Positions 42,814 to 51,570 of a DNA stretch of 64,000 bases are shown here, piece by piece. The stretch covers positions 12,335 through 76,334 of the forward strand of contig JBMNSG010000002.1 of the NCBI GenBank assembly GCA_050945075.1, read 5' to 3'. The notes under the pieces were generated by a model. The model saw only the letters and a list, made by a program, of their open reading frames with translations, did no database searches and was not told the DNA's origin. Numbering within the stretch: position 1 is the stretch's first letter; each line of letters begins with the position of its first letter. The translations under genes and the position numbers were made by a program. The DNA is from UBA7485 sp050945075. Its GTDB lineage: Bacteria > Bacillota > Clostridia > Eubacteriales > Eubacteriaceae.

Positions 42814-44337
42814 ATGAGCAATCAGAATAATCAGCATTTAAACAGGCCTGGAAACAGCCGTCAGTCAGGAACGAATAGAAACTATTCCGGCCACAGCAGC
42901 AGTCAGAGCCGACAGCAGGGCAGCAGTCAGAGCAATCAGAACAGACAGCAGACAGGCAGACAGAACAGCCGACAGGCGGGAGTGAACAGAAATAATTCCG
43001 GCAGCAGTCAGAGCCGACAGCAGACAGGCAGACAGTACAACCATTCGGCAGGAGAGAACGGGAGATATTCGGGGCCCGGTGGCCGGGGCAGACAAGATGC
43101 CGGCAGGCAGTCCGGTTATTCACAGGCAAGGCGAAAGAAAAAAATCAACACCAGAAATCTCGCAATCCTGATCATTATTCTTGCGGTGGGCAGCATCGGA
43201 GTATTCGGAATACAGTTCTGGATGAACCGGGGCAGCAGCACTGAAGCAGATACACAAACAGCTGAACAAAGCAGTGAATCTGAAACAGTGCCGGAACAGG
43301 CTGCAGCACCAACGGATGAAGAAAAGAAAACTGCGAAAGCCGCGAGTCTGATCTCCAGCATGAGCCAGGACGAAAAGATTGGTCAGCTGTTTCTGGCCCG
43401 TGTTCCGGAATCAGGTGCCATCGATGACATTACGACTTATAAGCTGGGCGGTTATCTGATTTTCGGCCGTGACGTCGAAGGTGAAACCACAGACAGCTTT
43501 AAGGCAAAAGTACAGAGCTGGCAGGATGCGGCATCAACACCAATGCTCATCGCTTCGGATGAAGAAGGCGGCACGGTCACCCGCGTCAGCTATGGTGACG
43601 GGATGGTGGGAACGGCTTTCGCTTCGCCACAGGATCTGTATGCTCAGGGCGGACTGGATGCCATTGCCGCAGATACAAAAATAAAATCGGGTATTCTCAA
43701 AAATCTGGGAATCAATGTCAATCTGGCACCGGTAGCCGACGTTGCGGAAGATCCGAACAGTTTCATGTATGACCGTACACTTGGCCAGGATGCCCAGGGT
43801 GAAGCGGAATATGTAAAAACCGTAGTCGAGAATATGCAGGGAACAGGAGTCGGGAGTTGTCTGAAACATTTCCCGGGTTATGGTGAAAACGGCGATTCCC
43901 ACACGGATATCATTCACGATACAAGGGATCTGGATCATTTTGAAACCATTGATTTTATCCCGTTCAAAGCAGGTATTGATGCAGGAGCAGGCAGTGTTCT
44001 GATCTCACATAATATTGCCGAAGCCATTGATGCAGATGAACCGGCTTCACTGTCACCGGCCGTGCACCAGGTGCTTCGGGATGAACTTGGGTTTAACGGC
44101 GTCATCATCACGGATGATTTCGATATGGCAGGTCTGGCGGATTATACTGACCAGAATACCGCGGCAGTAGATACCATCAATGCCGGCAGTGATCTTATTA
44201 TTTCATCGTCGTACGCTGCCCAGATCAGTGCTGTCAGTGATGCGGTTAATAACGGGACGATCAGCGAGGATACGCTGGAAGCGGCTGTTGCAAAAGTTCT
44301 GAAGTGGAAAATGGATCTGGGGCTGATTTCCTATTAA
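42814..44337 (+). CDS. Membrane-anchored GH3 glycosidase (NagZ-like) with Gln/Ser/Arg-rich cytoplasmic tail
   Basis: 507 residues. Residues 1-108 are a low-complexity, basic Gln/Ser/Asn/Arg segment with repeats such as SSQSRQQ and RQQTGRQ. One membrane helix lies at about 115-135, then an external Glu/Thr linker. The GH3 domain (about 165-505) has KHFPGYGENGDSHTD, the NagZ-type His-Asp dyad loop, and nucleophile Asp in ITDDFDMAG. It probably removes N-acetylglucosamine from peptidoglycan fragments outside the cell. The cytoplasmic tail is not part of the family. Confidence 0.9.
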   Translation: MSNQNNQHLNRPGNSRQSGTNRNYSGHSSSQSRQQGSSQSNQNRQQTGRQNSRQAGVNRNNSGSSQSRQQTGRQYNHSAGENGRYSGPGGRGRQDAGRQSGYSQARRKKKINTRNLAILIIILAVGSIGVFGIQFWMNRGSSTEADTQTAEQSSESETVPEQAAAPTDEEKKTAKAASLISSMSQDEKIGQLFLARVPESGAIDDITTYKLGGYLIFGRDVEGETTDSFKAKVQSWQDAASTPMLIASDEEGGTVTRVSYGDGMVGTAFASPQDLYAQGGLDAIAADTKIKSGILKNLGINVNLAPVADVAEDPNSFMYDRTLGQDAQGEAEYVKTVVENMQGTGVGSCLKHFPGYGENGDSHTDIIHDTRDLDHFETIDFIPFKAGIDAGAGSVLISHNIAEAIDADEPASLSPAVHQVLRDELGFNGVIITDDFDMAGLADYTDQNTAAVDTINAGSDLIISSSYAAQISAVSDAVNNGTISEDTLEAAVAKVLKWKMDLGLISY

Positions 44338-44394
44338 TGCACAGGTGATTCTGAGCGGCAAAAGAACCGGTAAAACATGGATCAGACTTCAACG

Positions 44395-44431
44395 AAAAAA
44401 AGGTATCGCAAATTTTTGCGATACCTTTTTT
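44395..44431. terminator. Bidirectional terminator with perfect 17-bp stem
   Basis: AAAAAAGGTATCGCAAA (44395-44411), 3-nt loop, and its exact complement (44415-44431). It lies between the GH3 gene (plus) and glnQ-like gene (minus), with A6/T6 ends suitable for both strands. Confidence 0.93.
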
Positions 44432-44432
44432 G

Positions 44433-45188
44433 TTATCTCTTGATGCTGGATAAAAACTCCCGTGTCCGGGGCTGTTTGGGATTCGTGAAGATTTCTTCCG
44501 GAGTTCCTTCTTCGAGGATAATCCCGTCATTCATAAACAGCACCTTGCTGGCGGCACTGCGGGCGAAGGACATTTCATGGGTAACAACGACCATGGTCAT
44601 ATGTTCTTCTGCCAGTTTTTCCATAACCTTGAGCACTTCACCGGTCAGTTCCGGGTCAAGTGCTGAAGTCGGTTCATCGAAGAGCAGGATGTCCGGGCAC
44701 ATCATCAGGGCCCGGGCAATGGCGACACGCTGTTTTTCACCGCCGGATAGTGTAGACGGCATGGCGTCAATACGGCTGGAAAGCCCGACCTTATCCAGGT
44801 AATAGGCAGTACGTTCAGCTATTTCGGATTCCGTCCCGATCCCGCGCTGTTTGGGTGCCAGTTCCAGATTTTCTCTGACGGTCAGATGCGGGAAAAGGTT
44901 AAAATGCTGGAATACCATCCCCATACTGGCAATGATTTCCCGTTTATCTTTGGGTGCTGCCTGTACGCCGCTGTCAATGAGCTTGCGTCCGTTAATGCTG
45001 ATGGTTCCGCCATCTGCATCTTCCAGATCGATCAGACAGCGCAGCAGCGTTGATTTTCCGGATCCGGAGGACCCGATAATGGCAATGACATCGCCTTTAT
45101 CGACTTCAAAGTTGATACCTTTTAAGACCTGATTCTGATCGAAGCTTTTTGAGAGATTATCGACACGGATGATCTGTTCGTTATTCAT
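44433..45188 (-). CDS. Polar amino-acid ABC transporter, ATP-binding protein
   Basis: 251 residues from ATG 45188 (AGGTG upstream; a GTG at 45197 is possible). Walker A GSSGSGKST, signature LSGGEKQRVAIARAL, Walker B ILLFDEPTSALDPE, and the FQHFNLFPHLTV segment of the GlnQ/HisP group. It powers the adjacent permease. The exact amino acid cannot be told. Order on the minus strand: binding protein, permease, ATPase. Confidence 0.95.
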   Translation of the reverse strand: MNNEQIIRVDNLSKSFDQNQVLKGINFEVDKGDVIAIIGSSGSGKSTLLRCLIDLEDADGGTISINGRKLIDSGVQAAPKDKREIIASMGMVFQHFNLFPHLTVRENLELAPKQRGIGTESEIAERTAYYLDKVGLSSRIDAMPSTLSGGEKQRVAIARALMMCPDILLFDEPTSALDPELTGEVLKVMEKLAEEHMTMVVVTHEMSFARSAASKVLFMNDGIILEEGTPEEIFTNPKQPRTREFLSSIKR

Positions 45189-45197
45189 TTCTTTCAC

Positions 45198-45854
45198 CTA
45201 CTGTTCGTATTTCTTTTCAAGCTTCTTGAAAACAAAGGTTATGACAAAGTTAATAAGCAGATAGAGCAGAGCTGCCAGAACGAAGGGGAATGGTGTACCA
45301 TCGCGGTTGACTTCAGTTTTGGCATAATGAAGAATTTCCGTAACTCCGATTACCGTGACCAGCGCTGTATCTTTTAAAAGTGTGATGGTTTCATTGCTGA
45401 TAGAAGGCAGGCAGACACGAATCATCTGCGGGATAATAACCTTGGTCATGGTTTCAAAGTGAGTCAGCCCAAGTACCTTTGAGGCTTCGTACTGGCCGGC
45501 ATCGATGGCCAGCAGACCGCCGCGGAAAATTTCGCCAAAGTAAGCTGCATAATTGAGAACGAAAGCAATGCAGGCAGAAGCGAAACGGGAGAAGGTCAGA
45601 TAAGGACCGATTCCGGGAATAAGCGGCAGACCAAAATAAACAAAAAGAATCTGCAGCAGCAGAGGCGTTCCGCGCAGAATATAAACATAGGTTTCAGCAA
45701 ACCAGTGAGTAAAGGAATGCTTGCTGTTCAGCTCCAGTGTGACACAGAAACCAAGCGGCATGGACAGAATCAGAGTGATCGCAAAAACAGCCAGAGTGAT
45801 TCCGGCGCCTTCGATCATGGGAATTAACAAAGTCAATATATAATCAAAACTCAT
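45198..45854 (-). CDS. Polar amino-acid ABC transporter, permease
   Basis: A 218-residue HisM/GlnP-type permease with about five membrane helices and the coupling motif EASKVLGLTHFETMTKVIIPQ. It starts by binding-protein-dependent family sequence (GAGITLAVFAITL). It lies between the solute-binding protein and the ATPase and ends 9 bp before the latter's start. Confidence 0.94.
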   Translation of the reverse strand: MSFDYILTLLIPMIEGAGITLAVFAITLILSMPLGFCVTLELNSKHSFTHWFAETYVYILRGTPLLLQILFVYFGLPLIPGIGPYLTFSRFASACIAFVLNYAAYFGEIFRGGLLAIDAGQYEASKVLGLTHFETMTKVIIPQMIRVCLPSISNETITLLKDTALVTVIGVTEILHYAKTEVNRDGTPFPFVLAALLYLLINFVITFVFKKLEKKYEQ

Positions 45855-45883
45855 GTATGAACCTTACAGCCTTCGGGGCGAAA

Positions 45884-45912
45884 TAAAAAAACCGGATACC
45901 TGGTATCCGGTT
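45884..45912 (-). terminator. Internal terminator between binding-protein and permease genes
   Basis: AACCGGATA (45890-45898) pairs with TATCCGGTT (45904-45912); a T6 run follows on the minus strand. Its place inside the operon would make the binding protein more abundant than the membrane parts, as is common for ABC importers. Confidence 0.85.
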
Positions 45913-45935
45913 CAGGGTTGCCGTGTGTGTCCGGT

Positions 45936-46742
45936 TTAATTACCGGTGTAAATAATATCGGAGCCAAACCACTTTTCGGAAATCTTGGCGGCTTCTCCGT
46001 CTGCTACGATTTCGTCAAAGGCTTTCTGGATTTTGTCTCGAAGTTCGGTGTTGCCCTTCTTGACTGCGATCCCATAGGTTTCCGGCGCCAGTGTTTCATC
46101 AAGGACGGTGTAATCTGCATTTTCGTCTTTGATATACCAGTCAGCGACGACCTTGTCGACGACGACGGCATCGGTACGTCCGATTCCGAGATCCTGAAGT
46201 GCCGATACGTTTTCTTCGTAAGTGACGACTTCCTTCAGCGAATCCTTGATGGCATCCGCATTAAGAGCATCTTCAGCAGAAGAACTCTTCTGGATTCCGA
46301 CAGTTTTACCGTTCAGATCTGCTTTGGTGGTAATGTCCGAACCCTTCTTAACGACGATAACCTGTGCATTTTCAAGGTAGGGTTTGGTGAACAGCATCGC
46401 TTCTTCACGTTCAGGTGTGATTGTGAGTCCGTTCCAGATTGCATCGATGTTGCCCTGATCCAGTTCCAGTTCCTTGGCGGACCAGTCGATCTGCTGGACT
46501 TTGAGTTTCATGCCGAGTTTGTCGGCTACGGCCTGAGCCAGGTCGATATCGAAACCGACGATATTTCCGCTTTCATCCCGGTAGCCCATGGGCGGGAACT
46601 GATCGTCTACGCCGATTACCAGCGTATTGTCGTCGTTGGACGACGAGGTATTGGTGTCGCTTGAACTTGATCCGCATCCGGACAACAGAAGCACGGACAC
46701 CAGCAGCAGTGAAATGACTGCAGTCAGATAATTCTTCTTCAT
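45936..46742 (-). CDS. Polar amino-acid ABC transporter, substrate-binding lipoprotein
   Basis: 268 residues. A lipoprotein signal with lipobox LLSGC (C23) is followed by a Ser/Asn/Asp-rich linker and an SBP_bac_3 domain (DDQFPPMGYRDESGNIVGFDID; NAIWNGLTITPEREE-like segment). It captures a polar amino acid, possibly cystine, arginine or glutamine. GAGAGGG precedes the ATG. First gene of the ABC operon. Confidence 0.94.
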   Translation of the reverse strand: MKKNYLTAVISLLLVSVLLLSGCGSSSSDTNTSSSNDDNTLVIGVDDQFPPMGYRDESGNIVGFDIDLAQAVADKLGMKLKVQQIDWSAKELELDQGNIDAIWNGLTITPEREEAMLFTKPYLENAQVIVVKKGSDITTKADLNGKTVGIQKSSSAEDALNADAIKDSLKEVVTYEENVSALQDLGIGRTDAVVVDKVVADWYIKDENADYTVLDETLAPETYGIAVKKGNTELRDKIQKAFDEIVADGEAAKISEKWFGSDIIYTGN

Positions 46743-46950
46743 AGCCCTCTCTCTTGGTACTGTAGTATATTAAAGTTATTATATACTTTCATTAGAAGAA
46801 TTGCAACGAATCCGGCAGCCAGAAGACGGGTCCGGATAAAAGAAATCAGAGAAGGACTTTGCAGTGTTCAGCATGCGCTGCCGTCCGGAAAATATCAGCT
46901 TGTAAGAGCCGGATGAACGGTGACACTTAAATGCGAATCAGCTGCACGAA

Positions 46951-47433
46951 TCAGTTGAAAGAAGCTTTTTTATCGTTAAAGCTGCTCATCAGCATACGTC
47001 CCTGATCTTCTGCTATCAATCCCAGATTGAGAAGTGTCTGGACCCGGCCTTCCAGTCCGTGAATAAAGGGAATATCTTCCTTACGGAAACAGCGGGTGAG
47101 GTCGCGGCGGATTTCCTGAGGTACAACACGCTGGATCTGCTGGATTTCCTTATCTGAGATAGTGACCGGACGCAGCTCATTGCGCATGGCAAACTGAGGA
47201 TATTCTCCTGCGGTAACGGATGATGGATCTCTGAGCGCTCTTTTGATGTAACGGCTGATAAGATGATATTCATCCGGGCTGATGATTTCGATCTGATATA
47301 GTTCCTTGGCAATGCCTTCGGCAGTGCTCAGTGTTTTGATGCGGTCATGATCGGAATGTAGAATCATTTCCTGTAGCTGGATAAGACTCTGATCGTGTAT
47401 TTCATTAATGTTTGTACTGTTGGTTAACTGCAT
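46951..47433 (-). CDS. Unknown 160-residue soluble protein
   Basis: From ATG 47433, with AGGAG upstream (the frame is open 30 bases further). It is mostly helical in appearance, with no membrane segment, signal or catalytic motif that I recognise. Charged N-terminal half (QLQEMILHSDHDRIKTLS) and a C-terminal part with GLEGRVQTLLNLGLIAEDQG. It stands alone between the ABC operon and a small anchored protein. I cannot name a family. Confidence 0.65.
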   Translation of the reverse strand: MQLTNSTNINEIHDQSLIQLQEMILHSDHDRIKTLSTAEGIAKELYQIEIISPDEYHLISRYIKRALRDPSSVTAGEYPQFAMRNELRPVTISDKEIQQIQRVVPQEIRRDLTRCFRKEDIPFIHGLEGRVQTLLNLGLIAEDQGRMLMSSFNDKKASFN

Positions 47434-47647
47434 AAAAATCTCCTGAAGAAAATTTCGGATCACGATACCGGATCGGTTCCGGTATCTGCTATCACACGGA
47501 TAAACCAGGGGTAGATAAGCAGATTTTACGCGTCCACGAATTATTTTAAACTATTTTCAAAAAATAAAACAAATAACTTCCAATGATTGCTGAAAATTTC
47601 GGAAAAAACAGGTATATTTATTGGATTTTTCAGAATATCGGGCGGAT

Positions 47648-48010
47648 CTATCCGCCGATGGTGATGACGTAGGTTTGTTCAATGGTCTTTGATTCCCTGT
47701 TATGTTCATCTTTGGTATAAGCTTTGACGGTTGTGTCTCCGGTAATGATAAACGGATTGGTATAGACCATCGTACTTGACGAAGTTTTCGGATCACTGCC
47801 GTCAAGTGTATAGTAAATCGTTACGCTGGTGCCCTTTGGCTTGTTCATGACGATTTTTCGTTCGCGTGTATAAGTGCCGCTGCCGGGAAGAATTTCAGGC
47901 GGGTCCGGTGCTCTGTGAAGATTATAATAAGACAGAACGGCTGCGCTGAATATCAGAAAAGTGACGACAAGACCGAATACAAGCTTTGTTTTTCTGGAGC
48001 TGAGTGCCAT
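47648..48010 (-). CDS. Membrane-anchored protein with a chitobiase/beta-hexosaminidase C-terminal-like domain
   Basis: 120 residues from ATG 48010 (AGGGA upstream). A membrane helix (residues 10-29) is followed by an immunoglobulin-like domain with the pattern TIYYTLDGSDPKTSS and DTTVKAYTKDEHNRES, the CHB_HEX_C_1/FN3-like module usually attached to surface enzymes. Here it stands alone, outside the cell. Binding partner unknown. Confidence 0.75.
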   Translation of the reverse strand: MALSSRKTKLVFGLVVTFLIFSAAVLSYYNLHRAPDPPEILPGSGTYTRERKIVMNKPKGTSVTIYYTLDGSDPKTSSSTMVYTNPFIITGDTTVKAYTKDEHNRESKTIEQTYVITIGG

Positions 48011-48120
48011 AATATATCCCTGGAATCTGGTATGATAACGGATTACTTCTGCTGAATGAACTAAAAAAACTATCATGATTATTTTATCTGATTACAGGTG
48101 GTTTCTGGTGCTTTTTCGTA

Positions 48121-48190
48121 AAAAAAAGCAGTAAAGCAGCTTCTGGAGAATCTGGCTGGAACCGGAATCCCCGAAAAACTGCTTTACTGC
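48121..48190 (-). terminator. Terminator of gldA with long loop
   Basis: GCAGTAAAGCAG (48128-48139) and CTGCTTTACTGC (48179-48190) are exact complements with 39 bases between. On the minus strand a run of T follows (plus A at 48121-48127). Confidence 0.75.
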
Positions 48191-48209
48191 AACAGTGTCT
48201 ATTAAAAAA

Positions 48210-49298
48210 TCAATAGTCTTTTCCCAGGTTGTCTGCGGTCAGAATGGCTGCATAGACATCATCTGCCGTAACAGGGAAAGGCATATTGTGAATTGAATCG
48301 TCTTCCGCGGCAGCAGCTTCGGCAACGGCTCTGATTTTTTCCGGAGTAACCTCGGTGATGCCCAGATCTTCAAGCGTAACCGGCAGACCGACAGAAATAC
48401 AGAAATCGAGAACTTCTGCCAGTTCTTCTTCCGGTGCATTTTCAAGAATCAGCTGTACCAGGGTTCCGAAGGCAACCTTTTCACCATGATACATACTGTG
48501 GGTTTCCGGTAAAACAGTCAGGCCGTTATGGATGGCATGTGCGCCGGCGAGTCCGCCTGATTCAAAACCTATACCAGAGAGCAGGGTGTTGGCTTCTACG
48601 ATGTTTTCCAGAGATCTGGTAACGACATTGGATTCACAGGCCAGTTTTGCCAGATATCCTTCTTCAATGAGCGTATCATAGCAGAGCTCTGCAAGTGCCT
48701 GGGCAGCTCTGGTAGTGGTGCCTCCGGCACAGCTTGACGCATTGGCGGCTTCACAGGCGCGCGCTTCGAAATATGTGGCCAGTGCATCCCCCATCCCGGA
48801 AACAAGCAGCCGGGTTGGCGCTTTAGCAGCAATTTCGGTATCCACGAGCACAACATCAGGATTCTTTTTCAGGAACAGATAGCTGTCAAAAATACCATCG
48901 TCAGTGTAAATCACGGAAAGAGCGGAGCATGGAGCATCGGTTGATGCGATAGTCGGAACGATGATAACCGGCAGATTTTCATAGTATCCGACAGCCTTGA
49001 TGGTATCGAAAATTTTTCCTCCGCCTACACCGATCAGAACTTCGATGCTTTTGCTTTTGCAGATATCTCCGATCCGGTCAATTTCGGACTTGCAGCATTC
49101 GCCGTTGAATGTTTCATAGATGACACTCACATCCGCGTTTTTAAAGCTTTCGTCCAGAATTTCTTTATTGCGTTTCAGACCTCCTGCAGAAATCAGGCAG
49201 AGCGCTTTGTTGCCAAACGGAGAAGCGTAGTCTCCAAGATCTTTCAGGATGCCCTTTCCCTGGACATATTTTCCGGGAGCGATCAGTATCTGAGCCAT
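48210..49298 (-). CDS. gldA: Glycerol dehydrogenase
   Basis: 362 residues of the iron-type (here Zn) alcohol dehydrogenase family. NAD site GVGGGKIFDTIKAVG, STDAPCSALSVIYTD, metal-binding region GMGDALATYFEARACE, GAHAIHNGLT and THSMYHGEKVAFGTL. It interconverts glycerol and dihydroxyacetone. GGAGG precedes the ATG. It diverges from a SorC-type regulator and split transketolase, which suggests joint use of triose/pentose carbon. Confidence 0.95.
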   Translation of the reverse strand: MAQILIAPGKYVQGKGILKDLGDYASPFGNKALCLISAGGLKRNKEILDESFKNADVSVIYETFNGECCKSEIDRIGDICKSKSIEVLIGVGGGKIFDTIKAVGYYENLPVIIVPTIASTDAPCSALSVIYTDDGIFDSYLFLKKNPDVVLVDTEIAAKAPTRLLVSGMGDALATYFEARACEAANASSCAGGTTTRAAQALAELCYDTLIEEGYLAKLACESNVVTRSLENIVEANTLLSGIGFESGGLAGAHAIHNGLTVLPETHSMYHGEKVAFGTLVQLILENAPEEELAEVLDFCISVGLPVTLEDLGITEVTPEKIRAVAEAAAAEDDSIHNMPFPVTADDVYAAILTADNLGKDY

Positions 49299-49626
49299 AA
49301 GAAACCTCCATTTTTTTTCAGTGTATCACGATATGAAGACAGAACAGTCAGCAGACGGTTTTTTGCAGAAAGTCGGCGGAAAATTCTCAGAGACGGCCGT
49401 GGTTAACGAGATAAAATGGAAAATCTTCAAATTGAAATAAATTTCTATATGATAAATACCATGTAAATAATTGCTGTATAATTCGACATTTCAAGATAAA
49501 TATCTAAAATATTAGAAATTATGTAAAAGAGATAGAAAAATCATAGAAATTAAAGAAAAAAAGATTGCGCTGTCAAAATACTGTCGTATAATGAAAGATG
49601 TGATCGACAGTGAAAGGAGACCGCAG
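49299..49626. other. AT-rich divergent control region between gldA and the SorC-type regulator
   Basis: No gene was found. The region from 49430 to 49565 is very AT-rich and holds three copies of an AGAAATT box: 49440-49448 (inverted), 49512-49520 and 49543-49551. A promoter for the regulator lies at 49565-49592. The gldA promoter on the minus strand is not clear. Confidence 0.55.
49565..49592 (+). promoter_or_regulatory. Promoter of the SorC-type regulator
   Basis: TTGCGC at 49565-49570, 16-bp spacer, TATAAT at 49587-49592, 35 bp before the ATG. Confidence 0.7.
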
Positions 49627-50580
49627 ATGATTAAAGTCGTGGATGATGAAAGACTGATCGCCAAGGTATGCGATATGTACTACAATCAGAATATCAACCA
49701 GAAGACCATCTCTGAAAAACTGGGCCTTTCCAGACCGACAATCAGCCGCGTCATTGCCAACGGCAGGGAACGTGGAATTGTCCGGATTACTGTGAATACA
49801 CAGGGGGCTGCAGATCATTTTGAACTGGAACGATCACTGGAAGATCTTTTTGGGCTGAATGAGGTTATTATAACAGAGACACAGGCCGATTCTGAACAGC
49901 AGAAAGACGAGGCAGGTAAAGCCACTGCAGGCTATCTGAACCGGATTATCCGTCCGGACAGTATTGTCGGTGTTTCGATGGGTAAAACCATCAGCCATAT
50001 TGCAAAATTCGTACCCAGACAGGAACTGAGGGGAACGCTGTTTGTTCCGATGATCGGCGGTCTGGGACACATCAAAATCGCTTACCATTCCAATGCCATT
50101 GCTGAAGAACTGTCAGGGGCTTTCGGCGGAAGAAACCTGATGATGCATGCTCCGGCACGGGTTTCGAGTAACGAAATCAGAGATGAAATCATGAAAGATA
50201 CCGGCATTGCAGAAACGATCCGCGCTGGCGAACAGGCAGATATTGCTGTGGTCGGGATCGGTAATCCGAATTCGGAATCATCGAGTATGGCATCCGGATA
50301 TTACAGTGTCGAAGAGATCGAAAGTCTGAAACGCAGACATGTGGTCGGAGACATTCTGATGCAGTTTTATGATGTTCAGGGAAACAGCAGTCTGTTCGAG
50401 AAACAACAGTCAGTAATCGGAATCCGCCTTGAACAGCTCAGGCAGATTCAGTATTCGATCGGGGTTGCCTGCGGTGTTGACAAAATCGATGCCATCCGCG
50501 GAGCGGCTGCCGGCGGTTATATCAATACACTGATTACCGATGTCGACACAGCCAGACTTCTGCTTTCAGATCCAAAATAG
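49627..50580 (+). CDS. SorC/DeoR-family sugar-binding transcriptional regulator
   Basis: 317 residues from ATG 49627 with AGGAG upstream. An N-terminal helix-turn-helix (INQKTISEKLGLSRPTISRV, about residues 20-40) is followed by the sugar-phosphate-binding SorC domain (GVSMGKTISHIAKFVP; VVGIGNPNSESS; GVDKIDAIRGAAAGGYINTLITD split over two strands). Such regulators sense phosphorylated sugars. Placement between gldA and the transketolase genes suggests it controls both. Confidence 0.9.
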   Translation: MIKVVDDERLIAKVCDMYYNQNINQKTISEKLGLSRPTISRVIANGRERGIVRITVNTQGAADHFELERSLEDLFGLNEVIITETQADSEQQKDEAGKATAGYLNRIIRPDSIVGVSMGKTISHIAKFVPRQELRGTLFVPMIGGLGHIKIAYHSNAIAEELSGAFGGRNLMMHAPARVSSNEIRDEIMKDTGIAETIRAGEQADIAVVGIGNPNSESSSMASGYYSVEEIESLKRRHVVGDILMQFYDVQGNSSLFEKQQSVIGIRLEQLRQIQYSIGVACGVDKIDAIRGAAAGGYINTLITDVDTARLLLSDPK

Positions 50581-50730
50581 GAAACAGCCGGATCATTTGT
50601 ATGTTCCCCGGGAATCAGTTTTGCAGGGGGATATGATCCGGAAATGAATCAGGTTTTACAGGAATCACCAATATATACAGCAGGCTTAACAGCCGTATTC
50701 GGGAAATGTCCCGGGAATGACAGGAGATTT

Positions 50731-51570
50731 ATGAATACATTAGAGCTTCAGAAAAAAGCGAATGATGTTCGCAAAGGAATTATCAAGGGCGTCCACGCGG
50801 CCAAGTCGGGTCATCCGGGCGGATCGCTGTCTTCGGCAGATCTGTTTACAGTTTTATATTTCGATGAAATGAACATTGACCCCGAAAACCCGAAAAATCC
50901 GGATCGTGACCGGTTTGTGCTTTCAAAAGGACATTGTGCACCGGGCTATTACGCAGCGCTGGCAGAACGCGGTTTCTTCCCGGTAGAAGACATGCTCACA
51001 CTGCGTCATGTCGGCAGCTATCTTCAGGGCCATCCGGATATGAAACATATCCCGGGTGTCGATATGTCTTCAGGTTCGCTGGGACAGGGTATTTCTGCTG
51101 CCGTCGGTATGGCACTGGCCGGCAAGCTCGATAACAAGGATTATCATGTCTATTGTCTTCTTGGCGATGGCGAAATCGAAGAAGGACAGGTTTGGGAAGC
51201 GGCTATGTTTGCAGGAGACAAACATCTGAACAATCTGATTGCATTTGTTGATTACAACAATCTGCAGATTGACGGTACCCTTGATGAAGTCAACTCACCG
51301 TGCCCGATCGACAAAAAATTCGATGCTTTTAATTTCCGCGTCATCAATGTGGAAGACGGCAACGATATCGATCAGCTCAAGGCAGCACTGGCACAGGCAA
51401 AAACACCTACAGACAAGCCGACAATGATCGTTATGAAAACAGTCAAGGGAAAAGGCGTTTCTTTCATGGAAAACCAGGTCGGCTGGCATGGTTCTGCTCC
51501 TAATGACGAACAGTATGAACAGGCTATGAAGGAACTCGAAGAAGCAGGAGAAGCATTATGTCAGAAGTAA
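50731..51570 (+). CDS. Transketolase, N-terminal subunit
   Basis: 279 residues from ATG 50731, with AGGAGA upstream (an in-frame ATG at 50644 has none). Thiamine-diphosphate half: SGHPGGSLSSADL, SKGHCAPGYYAAL, and the GDGEIEEGQVWEA metal motif with YNNLQIDG. Split transketolases are common in anaerobes. The second half is encoded directly downstream with a 13-bp overlap. Confidence 0.95.
   Translation: MNTLELQKKANDVRKGIIKGVHAAKSGHPGGSLSSADLFTVLYFDEMNIDPENPKNPDRDRFVLSKGHCAPGYYAALAERGFFPVEDMLTLRHVGSYLQGHPDMKHIPGVDMSSGSLGQGISAAVGMALAGKLDNKDYHVYCLLGDGEIEEGQVWEAAMFAGDKHLNNLIAFVDYNNLQIDGTLDEVNSPCPIDKKFDAFNFRVINVEDGNDIDQLKAALAQAKTPTDKPTMIVMKTVKGKGVSFMENQVGWHGSAPNDEQYEQAMKELEEAGEALCQK

Noticed and set aside
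45918..46664. 248-codon plus-strand ORF
   Set aside because: Antisense to the substrate-binding lipoprotein.
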